Shown: positions 18,979 through 28,960, counted from the stretch's first letter. The stretch: DNA of 64,000 nucleotides from Thermodesulfobium sp. 4217-1 (GCF_039822205.1 NZ_JBAGBW010000010.1:7742-71741); one strand, 5' to 3'. Notes: generated by a model not told the origin, from the sequence alone. Numbers and translations: made by a program.

Positions 18979-19911
18979 CTATTTTAATAAAATTTTATCA
19001 GATAGATATCCACTGTATATAGACCACAGCAAAGCCTTTTCGCTATGAAGTCTATTGTGGGCCTCTTTGAAAACCCTGGATCTTTCGCCTTCAATTATAT
19101 CTTCGCTAACCTCCAAACCTCTGTAGGCCGGTAAACAATGTAAAAATATAGCATCCTCTCTCGCATAAGAAAAAAGCTCTTTGTTTATTATATAATCTTT
19201 AAAGTCTGATATTCTTTTTTCTTTTTCTGCCTCTTGCCCCATACTAATCCATGTATCCGTGTAAACTACCGATGCTCCCTTTACAGAGGAAACTGGATCG
19301 TTTGTAAAGGTTATAAAATCAAAATATTTATACTTTTCTTTGAACTCTGACTCAAGCTCATAGCCCTGCGGAGATGCGATTGATATTGGAAAACCAATTA
19401 TACTTGCGGCCTCTACTAAAGATCTTGTAACGTTGTTGCCATCTCCCACATAAGCCCATTTTACATTTAAAGTTTTAAACTCTTGGTAAACTGTAAGCAA
19501 GTCAGCAAGGATCTGGACAGGATGATTGTAGTCAGTTAATGCATTTATAATAGGTATAGTTGAATATTTTGCAAGCTCAATCAAGGACTCATGACTATAC
19601 AGTCTTGCTACTATACCATGAACATATCCGCTCAACACTCTGGCAGTATCCTTTATAGGTTCGCCTCTCCCAATCTGCGATTCGTCCTTGCCAAGAAACA
19701 TAGCGCTGCCTCCGAGATCTCTAATTGCAACCTCGAACGAGACCCTTGTCCTGGTGGAGTGCTTTAAGAAAATTAAAGCAATAATCTTTTGTTTTAAGAC
19801 GTCACCAAGCAAAAATCTATTTGTAGAAAGCTTATCTGAAAGTTTAACCATTTCTTTTAAGGAATGGTTGTCAAAAACTGTTAAATCCAAGAAAGATCTC
19901 TTATTCATCAT
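18979..19911 (-). CDS. argF: Ornithine carbamoyltransferase
   Basis: Forms citrulline from ornithine and carbamoyl phosphate in arginine synthesis. 310 residues with the carbamoyl-phosphate motif HSTRTRVSFE, GRGEPIKDTARVLS, HPVQILADLLT, the NxxxS-type domain-2 region beginning WAYVGDGNNV, and the ornithine-loop HCLPAYRGLEVSEDII. It abuts the queD stop by one base, so both are one transcript. No other arg gene is near. Confidence 0.95.
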   Translation of the reverse strand: MMNKRSFLDLTVFDNHSLKEMVKLSDKLSTNRFLLGDVLKQKIIALIFLKHSTRTRVSFEVAIRDLGGSAMFLGKDESQIGRGEPIKDTARVLSGYVHGIVARLYSHESLIELAKYSTIPIINALTDYNHPVQILADLLTVYQEFKTLNVKWAYVGDGNNVTRSLVEAASIIGFPISIASPQGYELESEFKEKYKYFDFITFTNDPVSSVKGASVVYTDTWISMGQEAEKEKRISDFKDYIINKELFSYAREDAIFLHCLPAYRGLEVSEDIIEGERSRVFKEAHNRLHSEKALLWSIYSGYLSDKILLK

Positions 19912-20283
19912 TTACACCTCTTTTTGATATTTTGCACAAGCTTTTTGAGATTCCCATACTGTTGCAGAATTTACTCTTATGCCATTATGATTTTCTAAAA
20001 ATTTTTCAATTTCTTCAAATACATATTTCGATAAATTCTCTGAAGTTGGACTAAAAGTAACAACTTCGTTTATAAGTTTATGATCAAAAACATCCAATAT
20101 TTCTTTTAATTTTTTCTTTATCATCCTAAAGTCAATTAACATACCGCAATCGTCAAGCACATCTCCCGATATCTCTACGCTAACCTTAAAGGTATGTCCA
20201 TGAAGAGGCTCGTATTCAACGTTCCCTTTACAGGTGAGAAAATGAGCCGATGAAAAACTGTCTTCAACAGTAAGAGTATACAT
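19912..20283 (-). CDS. queD: 6-carboxytetrahydropterin synthase (PTPS/QueD family)
   Basis: 123 residues, normal for QueD, which turns dihydroneopterin triphosphate into 6-carboxy-tetrahydropterin for queuosine. Zinc ligands are SSAHFL and HGHTFKV; the catalytic Cys is C18 (FLTCKG), and FDHKLINEV plus PTSENLSKYVFEEIE complete the family pattern. The C-terminus ESQKACAKY carries the pterin-anchoring Glu. No other que gene is in the window. It is cotranscribed with argF. Confidence 0.9.
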   Translation of the reverse strand: MYTLTVEDSFSSAHFLTCKGNVEYEPLHGHTFKVSVEISGDVLDDCGMLIDFRMIKKKLKEILDVFDHKLINEVVTFSPTSENLSKYVFEEIEKFLENHNGIRVNSATVWESQKACAKYQKEV

Positions 20284-20368
20284 ACACCTTCTCCATTTCG
20301 TTGTTAAAATTTAATTCTTAAAACAATATTTGGTTTTAAAAAAGTATACCTTGATAATATAACATATT

Positions 20369-23300
20369 CTATGGGAGATAGACTCCCATACTTTTCAAAA
20401 TATCCTTAATCTTGGCTCCATTTACATCTTTTACAGGCAGGTTTGATTTTATTGATTCGGCAGCTAATAGACCTCCAGCTTCACCAACGCTCATCATGGT
20501 TGACTGGACTCTAAAAGAAGCCATTGCAAGGGGCTGTGCGCTAATAGTTCGACCAACTAAAATTATGTTATCTACACCTTGTGGGATCAGTGTCCTTAGA
20601 GGTATTTCATAAGGAATAATGGGCAACTGAAAACCTCCTGGACCTCCATAGGGATTATGAATATCTACCCCATAAAAACATAGTGCAATTCCATCATAAA
20701 AATGTCTTCCTACAAGTATATCTTTTTCCTGCAAAGTATATTCACCAAGAAAATGTCTAGACTCTCTAACGCCAATTTGAGGACCTGACGATAAAATTCT
20801 ATAGTCATAATTTTTTTGGATTTTTGAAAAATCATCCCACATCTGCTCTCTGCCAATCATTTCTGCGTTAGAAAAATTATCGATATTCAACGGGTTTGCA
20901 TATACCCTAGTTTCGTTTACCAAAACCTTACCACTTGAAAGCACCCATATTCCTTTTTCCTTTTTAGGACCCGTTGGATACATCGTAAACATGGTTGTTA
21001 AGGGCATAATCTTGTGGTCCCAAGTTCTACCAAATACATATTTGGCACCCGCTTTAGCGGCAATATCGCCATCGCCAGTAGCATCAATTATCCTTTTTCC
21101 CAAAATAGCTGCGCTGTCCCATGGCCTTTTAATTACCACTCCTAATACCTTATTTGACTCCATTACAGGCATTAGCGCAAAAGAATCAAAATAAACAGTA
21201 ATATTTTTTTCACTGTGAACCATATTTTGATATATTGATTTTGCAACCTCAGTATCAAAAAGTCTACCAATATTTGGCAAATTTTCTGATCCGTAAAGCC
21301 TTGTCCTCAACTGCTTAAATATCACTCCGAGCGACCCAGGTTCAAAATAGCTAACTCCCCCTGCAGTCCCCATCCCGCCAAAAAATGGATATTGCTCTAT
21401 GAGAGCTACCTTCATACCTCTCCTGGCAGCCATTACCGATGCAGCAAATCCGCTAGGACCTCCGCCAACCACCACAACATCATATCTGCCTAAAACTGGA
21501 ATTTCTTCTTCGTCCACATGAAAAGAGTCTTCAGGGGTATTAGATTCGGAACTTTGTAATGAAGTTAGAATATCTTTTATGTCATCCTCTGGAGTATAAG
21601 GATTGTCGGGCAATAAAAACTCGCCATTTTGAATTTCTTTAAACTTAATATTGGGTCTTTTTAAAACCAGACTTATCGGCGATACTCCTGGAACAAATGA
21701 ATGATTTGACAGGATATAGTTTGCATACATATTTCTAAGATATTCTTCAGCAGCAAGGTATTCGTTAGAATTGTCTATTGGCTTTGTTACGCTAAAAGAT
21801 AAAACCTTTTGGCTATTGAATGAGGTATTAGTATTCTTGTAATTAGGATTTATTACTGAAAAATTTAATACTGCCCTATTAAAATCTAAAGCAGAAGGAT
21901 TAGCAGTACCTAACAGAAGAGAATTATTTGAAGCGTCAATGACAATTTTAGAGCGGACTATCTGATGGCCGCCTTTCGAAATAAATAGAGTATATTTATA
22001 GCCATCCTTACTAAATACGTTTAATGGATATGAGTGGAATAAGACAGATATCTTATTTTCTCTTGCGAATTTATCAAGAGCAAATTTCAATATTTCTGTA
22101 TCCACATACTTATCGTTTGCAATATTTTTATAATATGTGTCTTGAACATGTCTTACAAAGTTTCCAAAATTGGTAGAAAGCTCAGAAAAAGGTAGCGGTG
22201 AAAATCCCTGGGTAAACTTTCCACCAAGAAATGGAGCGCTATCAATTATCATTACGCTTTTGCCTGAATCTTTAATCTGTTTTGCAACAGTAAGAGCACT
22301 GATAGAGCCTCCGAAAATTAAAACATCGACCTTGTCAGCACATTTCAGGTTTTCAGAAGGAATGACGACTTTGTTCCCATCCAATTTCGCAGATGAGACT
22401 TTATCTTGAGTATATGATATTATTTTTTTATCAGCAGGCAGCGTTCCGTCATCAGCAAAAGCATATACCTTGCCATCATCAGATCCAGCAATAATCATAT
22501 TATTTATTGGCACAACATTTGATCTGATGGGCCCACCTGCATACTCTCTCCATATCAATTTACCATCTGTCGCATTTACAGCATAAATTCCTCCCTCATA
22601 AGTACCAAACAACACACTATCTTTGGCGGCCGTGACAGACGAGGATGGATAACTATTTGTTTTGAACTTCCACAATAACTTTCCTGATGGATCTAATGCA
22701 TATACAAAACCGTCAAAAGAAGGCAGATAAATATCCCCATTGGGACTAACAGAGGCAGAATTTGCAATTGCATCGCCAGTCTTATAGGTCCACAAAATTT
22801 TTCCGTTTTGAAGATCTATACAATAAAAGTTGCCCGAAAAATCGCCAATATAAATTTTATTGTCAAAAATAGCAGGATCTGCCCTGATAATATTTGATAA
22901 TTTTAATTTCCATAAAATCTCGCCATTTTTTTCAGATAAACAGTATAGAATTTTATTTTCACTGCCTACAACTACTCTACCCTGTGAAACAGCAGGAGAA
23001 GCCATCTCGTGTTCTCCTAAAAATCTTGACCAGATCTTTTTTCCTGTAGTTGAATTATATGAATAGATGTTCCCATCTAAAGAAGTTATGAAAACCATAT
23101 CGCCATCTAAAACAGGGCTAGATCGTATCCCTCTCCACAAAGGACTGGAAAAATAAACATATCCATTTTTCGGGTCAATTGATGAAAGCCCATATTTGCC
23201 AACCATGCCTGCATAAACCCTATCTTTATATATAGCTACCGATCCAAACCCACCCTCGCCCATAGACCATGCCAGGTTGCCGTCGTTTAAATTTAATTTG

Positions 23301-23581
23301 AGAAGTTCACCGCCCAATACATTTACATAAGCAAATCCATTGTCTATTGCAGGACAGCCAATGATCCAGCCTTTAGCGTTATATGACCATTTTATTTTAG
23401 GATGAAGAGGAATGCTTACATTAGAGTATCGGGTACCCTCTTGATTATATCCCGATTGCAGCCAACTACCAGAGTATACAACGTTATTGTTTTTGTTCAA
23501 GAAAAAGTTTAAGGAAAATATTAAAATCATCGTAATACAAAGGGATAAAAATATTAATAAATTGTTTTTGAAATTTGTCAT
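20369..23581 (-). CDS. Membrane-anchored PQQ-propeller protein with two FAD-oxidoreductase modules
   Basis: 1070 residues, large for this window. Residues 7-27 form a membrane anchor or uncleaved signal. Residues ~40-385 are a PQQ-type beta-propeller of about eight repeats (GYNQEGTRYSN, DLQNGKILWTYKTG, NATDGKLIWREYAGG). From ~415 a Rossmann-like FAD module begins VLIFGGSISAL, missing the usual G-x-G-x-x-G. A second, canonical module begins near 700 with VVVVGGGPSGFAA, FFGGMGTAGG, DATGDGDIAAKAG, GVRESRHFLGEY and ILVGRTISAQPLA, matching the FAD_oxidored family. The catalysed reaction is unknown. The gene overlaps the dprA stop by four bases. Confidence 0.85.
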   Translation of the reverse strand: MTNFKNNLLIFLSLCITMILIFSLNFFLNKNNNVVYSGSWLQSGYNQEGTRYSNVSIPLHPKIKWSYNAKGWIIGCPAIDNGFAYVNVLGGELLKLNLNDGNLAWSMGEGGFGSVAIYKDRVYAGMVGKYGLSSIDPKNGYVYFSSPLWRGIRSSPVLDGDMVFITSLDGNIYSYNSTTGKKIWSRFLGEHEMASPAVSQGRVVVGSENKILYCLSEKNGEILWKLKLSNIIRADPAIFDNKIYIGDFSGNFYCIDLQNGKILWTYKTGDAIANSASVSPNGDIYLPSFDGFVYALDPSGKLLWKFKTNSYPSSSVTAAKDSVLFGTYEGGIYAVNATDGKLIWREYAGGPIRSNVVPINNMIIAGSDDGKVYAFADDGTLPADKKIISYTQDKVSSAKLDGNKVVIPSENLKCADKVDVLIFGGSISALTVAKQIKDSGKSVMIIDSAPFLGGKFTQGFSPLPFSELSTNFGNFVRHVQDTYYKNIANDKYVDTEILKFALDKFARENKISVLFHSYPLNVFSKDGYKYTLFISKGGHQIVRSKIVIDASNNSLLLGTANPSALDFNRAVLNFSVINPNYKNTNTSFNSQKVLSFSVTKPIDNSNEYLAAEEYLRNMYANYILSNHSFVPGVSPISLVLKRPNIKFKEIQNGEFLLPDNPYTPEDDIKDILTSLQSSESNTPEDSFHVDEEEIPVLGRYDVVVVGGGPSGFAASVMAARRGMKVALIEQYPFFGGMGTAGGVSYFEPGSLGVIFKQLRTRLYGSENLPNIGRLFDTEVAKSIYQNMVHSEKNITVYFDSFALMPVMESNKVLGVVIKRPWDSAAILGKRIIDATGDGDIAAKAGAKYVFGRTWDHKIMPLTTMFTMYPTGPKKEKGIWVLSSGKVLVNETRVYANPLNIDNFSNAEMIGREQMWDDFSKIQKNYDYRILSSGPQIGVRESRHFLGEYTLQEKDILVGRHFYDGIALCFYGVDIHNPYGGPGGFQLPIIPYEIPLRTLIPQGVDNIILVGRTISAQPLAMASFRVQSTMMSVGEAGGLLAAESIKSNLPVKDVNGAKIKDILKSMGVYLP

Positions 23582-24618
23582 AAAATCTTGTAACTCCCCC
23601 CACGTTCTGCAATTTTATTTTTCAATGTAAGCTCTGTCAAAACCAATAGTAGATCTTGTACCGCTATGTCTTCAATCTTAGTTGAAATTAACTCAAAGGG
23701 TATAAATTCAGAAGAACTCAAAAAAGACAAAACCCTTTCTTCCTGGGACGTAAGAATATCGAGTTGATCAGTTATATATTTTTCTTTTTCAATTTTATAT
23801 CCAAATTCTTCTAATATGTCCTCAAAAGTTCTCACTAAAATGGCGCCATTTCTAATTAATGTATTTGTGCCAAAACTTTTTGGAGAGCTTACTGGACCAG
23901 GAAGCGAAAAAACATCCTTTCCAAGATCTACACAAAGATTGGCAGTTAGAAGGGCACCGCTCTTCTTTTCAGCCTCAATTACCAATGTGCCTCTTGAGAG
24001 AGCTGCTATTATCCGGTTTCTTTGTGGAAAAGAATATACAGTAGGGCTCTCTTGGAATGGGTATTCACTGAGCACCAGACCATTCTCAGATATCTCTATT
24101 TGGAGCTCTCTATTTTCTTGAGGATAAAAAACATCCAACCCGTTTCCAAGAACTGCAATAGTTTTGCCTCCTACCTCCAAACACGATCTGTGCGCAAACT
24201 CATCGATACCTCTGGCTAAACCAGAAAGAATTATAAATCCAAAGCTTGTAAGCTGCTTGGAAAACTCTGATGCCTGAGATTTTCCATATGAAGTAGCTCT
24301 TCTGGAGCCCACAATGGATATAATCTTTTCACTCCTTAATAAGCTCGTGTCTCCTTTAGAATAAAGCAAGACTGGCGGATCGCTTAAATGTCTTAGATTT
24401 TCGGGGTAATCTTTAGAATTATATGTAATTAATTTAATATTATTTTTTTCAGCAAAAGAAAAGGTTTTTCTAATTTTTTCATCTAAATTTGTTTTATTTT
24501 TATTCAGAAGTTCATTAGCAAAAAAATTTAGGAAACTTTTATCATCAATTTTATCTTTAATTTTTTTAAAAGAGACCTTGCAAAGAGAGAGTATTAGCCA
24601 TAAATCAATATCAGTCAT
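23578..24618 (-). CDS. dprA: DNA-processing protein DprA
   Basis: Loads RecA on incoming single-stranded DNA during transformation. 346 residues: VGSRRATSYGK (Rossmann core), LSGLARGIDEFAHR, FPQRNRIIAALSRGTLVIEAEKKSGALLTA, and a C-terminal winged-helix-like region (SSEFIPFELI). It overlaps comM by eight bases. The pairing dprA-comM suggests transformation or recombination of foreign DNA, but no other competence gene is in the window. Confidence 0.95.
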   Translation of the reverse strand: MTDIDLWLILSLCKVSFKKIKDKIDDKSFLNFFANELLNKNKTNLDEKIRKTFSFAEKNNIKLITYNSKDYPENLRHLSDPPVLLYSKGDTSLLRSEKIISIVGSRRATSYGKSQASEFSKQLTSFGFIILSGLARGIDEFAHRSCLEVGGKTIAVLGNGLDVFYPQENRELQIEISENGLVLSEYPFQESPTVYSFPQRNRIIAALSRGTLVIEAEKKSGALLTANLCVDLGKDVFSLPGPVSSPKSFGTNTLIRNGAILVRTFEDILEEFGYKIEKEKYITDQLDILTSQEERVLSFLSSSEFIPFELISTKIEDIAVQDLLLVLTELTLKNKIAERGGSYKIL

Positions 24619-26137
24619 AAGGATCCCATTTTATATTCCTTAATGAAATAGCTTCTGCAATATGTTGAGAAGAAACTATTTCTTCTTCGCTTAAATCAGC
24701 TATGGTTCGAGCAAGTTTCAAAATTTTATCATACGCTCTGGCAGAAAAATGATGACTATCAATTGCCGCAGCCAAAATCTTTTTTGCTTTATCGTCTAAA
24801 ACTATATATTTTCTAATTTCTTTCGGACTTAATTCAGAATTATTTTTTGTAAACCCATTTGTTCTAACTGATTGAAATTCTTTAGCTCTCACAACTTCAT
24901 TTCTCATCTCTTCCGATGTCTTACCAGGCTTCATGCCCAACAGCTCTTCGTTTGAAAGTCTAGGGACCTCCATCATAATGTCAAATCTATCGCGAATAGG
25001 CCCTGAGAGCTTGCTCCTATATTTCTTGATGTCGTTGATAGCACAAGTGCAAGGATTGAACCTGTCCTTGAAGTATCCGCACTTACACGGGTTAGAACAG
25101 GCCGCTAAAAGAAATTGAGCAGGAAATGTTAAGGAAGATGACGCCCTACTTATCGTAATCTCTCCATCTTCCAGGGGCTGCCTTAGAGATTCGATCAAAT
25201 CTTTCCTAAATTCAAGTATTTCATCAAGAAATAATATTCCTCGATGAGAAAGGCTCATCTCTCCAGGTCTAGGAGGCGATCCTCCACCAGCAAGGCCAGC
25301 AGGTGAAATTGAATGATGAGGACTTCTAAATGGTCTCTTTCTTATAAGGTTCTTTCTATTCTTCATCGCGCCTATCAGGCTATAAATCTGAGTTACAATT
25401 ATACTTTCTTCATCGCTTAATTCAGAAATAATAGTAGGGAATCTCTTCATTAACATTGATTTCCCTGAACCAGGAGGACCCATTAAAAGTATGTTGTGCC
25501 CACCGGCAGCAGATATCACCATTGCCCTTTTTGCTCTTTCCTGACCCTTTACGTCAGAGTAATCAACCTCATAAACAATTTCATCTTCTACTTCGGCATC
25601 ATTTTTTGCAAGAAAGCTTTCAATAGGGATATCCCCTCGAAAGACCTCAAGGACTTGATTGAGGTTTGAAAAACTATATGTCTTTATCTCAGGAACTATT
25701 GCGCCTTCGTGTGCATTTTCTTCAGATAGAACAAGCGATTCAATACCCAGATTTTTAGCCCCAAGAGCCAAAGAAATTGCTCCAGATACCCCACGAATCT
25801 GACCATCAAGACCCAATTCACCGATGAATGCCATATTTTCTGGAACCTTTTTAATAATCCCTGCTGCCTCAAGGATACCCATTGCAACAGGTAAATCCAG
25901 ATAAGATCCTTCTTTCCTAAGGTCTGCAGGAGCGAGGTTAACAGTAATCTTCTTTACGGGTATCTCACTATATACATGCTTAAGTGCAGTTTTTATCCTC
26001 TCTCTGGATTCCTGAATAACTGCGTCAGGCAGACCCACGATAGTAAAACCAGGATACCCAGTAGTAAAGCTAACCTCAATATCTACAAGGTATGCATCCA
26101 AACCATTTAAAGTAACGCTCTTAATTTTAGCTATCAC
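24611..26137 (-). CDS. comM: YifB/ComM family Mg-chelatase-like AAA+ ATPase
   Basis: 508 residues, the usual length. An N-terminal LonB-like domain (VDIEVSFTTGYPGFTIVGLPD) is followed by the AAA+ core: Walker A GPPGSGKSMLMKR, HRGILFLDEILEF for Walker B, and a Cys-rich insertion CSNPCKCGYFKDRFNPCTC. The C-terminal ARAYDKILKLARTIADL is the Mg_chelatase-C region. ComM drives branch migration of transformation recombination intermediates. It overlaps yraN by four bases. Confidence 0.95.
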   Translation of the reverse strand: MIAKIKSVTLNGLDAYLVDIEVSFTTGYPGFTIVGLPDAVIQESRERIKTALKHVYSEIPVKKITVNLAPADLRKEGSYLDLPVAMGILEAAGIIKKVPENMAFIGELGLDGQIRGVSGAISLALGAKNLGIESLVLSEENAHEGAIVPEIKTYSFSNLNQVLEVFRGDIPIESFLAKNDAEVEDEIVYEVDYSDVKGQERAKRAMVISAAGGHNILLMGPPGSGKSMLMKRFPTIISELSDEESIIVTQIYSLIGAMKNRKNLIRKRPFRSPHHSISPAGLAGGGSPPRPGEMSLSHRGILFLDEILEFRKDLIESLRQPLEDGEITISRASSSLTFPAQFLLAACSNPCKCGYFKDRFNPCTCAINDIKKYRSKLSGPIRDRFDIMMEVPRLSNEELLGMKPGKTSEEMRNEVVRAKEFQSVRTNGFTKNNSELSPKEIRKYIVLDDKAKKILAAAIDSHHFSARAYDKILKLARTIADLSEEEIVSSQHIAEAISLRNIKWDPYD

Positions 26138-26487
26138 AAGATCCAGTCATCTCCTATAATGTGTACACACTCACTGTTCGGTTTAAAATAAATCAAATCT
26201 ACCCTTACCACGTCATGCTCTGGCAATACTCCTTGAGAAAGCAATATATTATAAGTTCTCTTAATTTTCAATAGCTTACCCTTGGTTATGGACTCTAATG
26301 GATGTCCGAATTGATCTGAGCTCTTTCCCTTAACCTCAACCAATACCAATATTTCATCTTTTTTTGCCAAGATGTCTATCTCCCCGACATTCGTAGATAG
26401 ATTTCTATCACAAATGGCATAGCCGATGCCCAAAAGATAATTGCAAGCAATGCTCTCAAATATATTGCCTTTGTCGCGGCTACTCAA
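26134..26487 (-). CDS. YraN-family (UPF0102) nuclease-like protein
   Basis: 117 residues with the small restriction-endonuclease-like fold of the YraN family: ACNYLLGIGYAICDRN, VGEIDILAKKDEILVLVEVKGKS (the E-x-K/D metal motif), and KLLKIKRTYNILLS. Function is uncertain, with a probable role in DNA repair. Its usual partner rnhB lies directly upstream, overlapping by eight bases. Confidence 0.92.
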   Translation of the reverse strand: MSSRDKGNIFESIACNYLLGIGYAICDRNLSTNVGEIDILAKKDEILVLVEVKGKSSDQFGHPLESITKGKLLKIKRTYNILLSQGVLPEHDVVRVDLIYFKPNSECVHIIGDDWIL

Positions 26488-27151
26488 AGCACAGCCTTTG
26501 TTTGTCTAAAAATTTACAAAATGTTTTTCTGTGAATATTTGACAAACCATTTTTTTCAAGGATATCAATATGAGCTTTGGTACCATAACCCTTGTGCTTG
26601 TCAAATAAATAATCAGGGTAAAATTTTGAAATCTTAATCATATAATCATCCCTTGCAACTTTTGCAATGATAGACGCAGCAGAAACGGATGGCACAATAT
26701 TGTCAGCTTTTGGAAATACAATATGCCTAAGAGGAAAAGTTCTTAATTTCAAACTACCATCGAAAAAGGTCTTTTCAGGAAAAAAGTCCAGTTTTAATAT
26801 AGCTCTTTTACATGCAAGTACAAGAGCGCTATATATATTTAATCTATCTATCTCCCAATGATATGCCCAACCTATAGAGCAAAAAGCAGCTTTGTCTCTT
26901 ATAATCTCACAAAGCCTTCTTCTCTGGGCATCCTTTAAAAGCTTCGAATCCTTTAATCCGTCAATACAATAATTTTTGTCAAAGTAGACAGCTCCAACCA
27001 CTAATGGGCCAGCTAGAGCACCCCGCCCCACCTCATCAATCCCTAATGATGGGAAAAAATCGATTATTTTGGAATTATCCCTATCCTTCCAGGTGGCCAA
27101 ATAATAAACCAAGCCTTTCCAATAATATTCTGCTTTGGCACAAAGCCCCAA
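26480..27151 (-). CDS. rnhB: Ribonuclease HII
   Basis: Removes misincorporated ribonucleotides from DNA. Core motifs are GIDEVGRGALAGP (catalytic Asp and Glu), DSKLL, FFDGSLKL and ASIIAKVARDDYM, in 223 residues. No ATG or GTG exists before GIDEVGRG. The frame opens at TTG 27151, inside lepB by 88 bases, with only AAGG close upstream; TTG at 27112 or 27100 would give a more usual 20-30 residue lead. The end (Q-rich, CFE) is complete. Gene certain, start uncertain. Confidence 0.93.
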   Translation of the reverse strand: MGLCAKAEYYWKGLVYYLATWKDRDNSKIIDFFPSLGIDEVGRGALAGPLVVGAVYFDKNYCIDGLKDSKLLKDAQRRRLCEIIRDKAAFCSIGWAYHWEIDRLNIYSALVLACKRAILKLDFFPEKTFFDGSLKLRTFPLRHIVFPKADNIVPSVSAASIIAKVARDDYMIKISKFYPDYLFDKHKGYGTKAHIDILEKNGLSNIHRKTFCKFLDKQRLCFE

Positions 27152-27579
27152 AACCTTGAATCATCAGAGTTACCCCTGTTATCTCCCAATACAAAATAAT
27201 AATTTTCGGGAACTTTTGTAGCTGGATAGCTAAAATTATCCTTATACATAGGATGATTTTCAACTAACTTTTGCCCATTTACGTATATAACACCATCTTT
27301 TTCTTGAACTGTATCGCCTGGCAATCCAATTACTCTTTTTATAAAGTCTTTAGAAGGGTCTACCGGATACCTAAAAACTATCACATCAAATCTTTGGATT
27401 GGAACAAAGTGATAATCAATTTTTGAAACTAAAACTCTATCTCCAGGCATCAAGGTAGGTTCCATAGAACCGCTTGGAATATAAAATATCTGAAATAGAA
27501 AAGTTCTAACAAAAAAAGCCAAAACAAGAGCAATTACAAGAGATTCAAGCGTTTCTCTCCAAAAAGGTTTTTTCTTCAA
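27064..27579 (-). CDS. lepB: Signal peptidase I
   Basis: Cleaves signal peptides on the outer face of the membrane. 171 residues: an N-terminal membrane helix (SLVIALVLAFFVRTFLFQI), the serine nucleophile at S38 in PSGSMEPTL, and the Lys general base K81 in DFIKRVIGLPGD. DNRGNSDDSRFWG is box E. The position between rplS and rnhB is the common Firmicutes-like arrangement. Confidence 0.95.
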   Translation of the reverse strand: MKKKPFWRETLESLVIALVLAFFVRTFLFQIFYIPSGSMEPTLMPGDRVLVSKIDYHFVPIQRFDVIVFRYPVDPSKDFIKRVIGLPGDTVQEKDGVIYVNGQKLVENHPMYKDNFSYPATKVPENYYFVLGDNRGNSDDSRFWGFVPKQNIIGKAWFIIWPPGRIGIIPK

Positions 27580-27588
27580 TTTTCTACC

Positions 27589-27939
27589 TTAAAACTTTTC
27601 TTTCACATGAGATGCAAGCTTTCCAATCTTATCTCTAAGAAAATAAAGTTTTGCCTTTTTTGCTTTACCTTTTCTAATTACTTCAATCTTCTCGACATTA
27701 GATGAGTGAAGCATAAAGTTTTTCTCGACACCTACACCATAAGACATCTTTCTTACAATAAATGTCTCTTGTAAGCCACCATTTTTCTTTGCGATTACGA
27801 TTCCCTCGAAAACCTGAGTTCTTTCCTTTTCACCCTCTATAACCTTGACGTACACCTTGACCGTATCGCCAACGTTGAAAACAGGTACAGTTTCCTTAAG
27901 AAATTTCGCTTCAACTTTTTTAATCAATTCCTGTGACAT
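27589..27939 (-). CDS. rplS: Ribosomal protein L19
   Basis: 116 residues, typical L19. It has [51 protein letters not shown] and [16 protein letters not shown]19 sits at the 30S-50S interface. It follows trmD by two bases, the conserved rpsP-trmD-rplS cluster. Confidence 0.97.
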   Translation of the reverse strand: MSQELIKKVEAKFLKETVPVFNVGDTVKVYVKVIEGEKERTQVFEGIVIAKKNGGLQETFIVRKMSYGVGVEKNFMLHSSNVEKIEVIRKGKAKKAKLYFLRDKIGKLASHVKEKF

Positions 27940-27941
27940 TT

Positions 27942-28703
27942 CTAACCTCCAGAATACAATTCTTTTAATATTTCTGCCTTTGCTTGGCCAAAAGCAGCCT
28001 TTTCATGCTTATCCAAGTTCTTACCCAGAATCAAATAAGGTTTTGATTCTACTGCCTTCTTAAAAGATTCTTTTAACTGCCAAAATCTAATATTTTCATG
28101 ATGTCCGCTTAATAAAACATCAGGTACTGCTTCACCAAATATTTCTCTTGGTTTTGTATAATTTGGAGATTCCAATAAACAATTTGAAATTGAATCTTCC
28201 ATTATACATTCTTCATTACCAATAAAACCAGGAATCAGTCTTAATAAACCGTCCAACAAAACCAATGTCGCAACTTCACCAGAATTCAAAACATAATCGC
28301 CAATTGAGATTTCTTCAATCTTTTTTACTTTAAATATTCTCTCATCGACACCTTTATAGTGTCCACATAGAAAACATATTTTATCAAATTTCTCAGAAAT
28401 TTCAAAAAGTTTCTTTTGCTTTAGAACGCTTCCTCTCGGAGACGGATAGAAAAAAACAACTCCAGGACAAAGCTTATCAACGAAATTCATAGCGTCAATT
28501 AAGGGTTGAGCTTGCAAAACCAAACCCGAAGAGCCTCCAAACGGATAATCGTCTACTTTTTTAAACTTACTCTTGGTAAAATCCCTGATATTTATAATTT
28601 TTACATCGAAAAGCTGCTTATCTAATCCCTTTTCTGCAAGACTAGTTGAAAAATAATTACTAAATATTTCAGGAAAAAGAGTTAAGATATAAAAAGATCT
28701 CAA
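27942..28703 (-). CDS. trmD: tRNA (guanine-N1)-methyltransferase
   Basis: Methylates G37 of tRNAs to prevent frameshifts. 253 residues with the SPOUT trefoil-knot motifs [51 protein letters not shown] and the C-terminal [16 protein letters not shown]. RimM, which normally lies just upstream, is absent here: only ten bases separate it from khpA. Confidence 0.97.
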   Translation of the reverse strand: MRSFYILTLFPEIFSNYFSTSLAEKGLDKQLFDVKIINIRDFTKSKFKKVDDYPFGGSSGLVLQAQPLIDAMNFVDKLCPGVVFFYPSPRGSVLKQKKLFEISEKFDKICFLCGHYKGVDERIFKVKKIEEISIGDYVLNSGEVATLVLLDGLLRLIPGFIGNEECIMEDSISNCLLESPNYTKPREIFGEAVPDVLLSGHHENIRFWQLKESFKKAVESKPYLILGKNLDKHEKAAFGQAKAEILKELYSGG

Positions 28704-28713
28704 ATTATATTTC

Positions 28714-28959
28714 TCAGGTTTGAGTTGATTGTTCTTTAATCTCTAAGAAATAATTTATACCCTTTTGCTTTCCCAATGCCTTTAATATCTGTCTAATAGA
28801 GCTAATTATGTGTCCATGTTTTCCGATTACTCTTCCTACATCCTCAGTTTTTACAAAAACTTCATAAAAAACGTCATTGCCTTCTACAGATTCATTAATT
28901 ACTACATCAGCAGGATTGCTTACTAGATTTTTAATAAGGACTTCGAGAAAGTCTGTCAA
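28714..28959 (-). CDS. khpA: KH-domain RNA-binding protein KhpA
   Basis: 81 residues forming one KH domain. The G-x-x-G loop is VIGKHGHIISSI near residues 39-50, followed by QILKALGKQKGI. KhpA partners KhpB in RNA binding and control of cell elongation. It follows rpsP by one base, the usual place. Confidence 0.93.
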   Translation of the reverse strand: MTDFLEVLIKNLVSNPADVVINESVEGNDVFYEVFVKTEDVGRVIGKHGHIISSIRQILKALGKQKGINYFLEIKEQSTQT

Positions 28960-28960
28960 A

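Noticed and set aside
20318-20339. TTAAAAC/GTTTTAA hairpin downstream of the PQQ-FAD gene
   Set aside because: Seven AT-rich pairs without a T-run; not convincing as a terminator.
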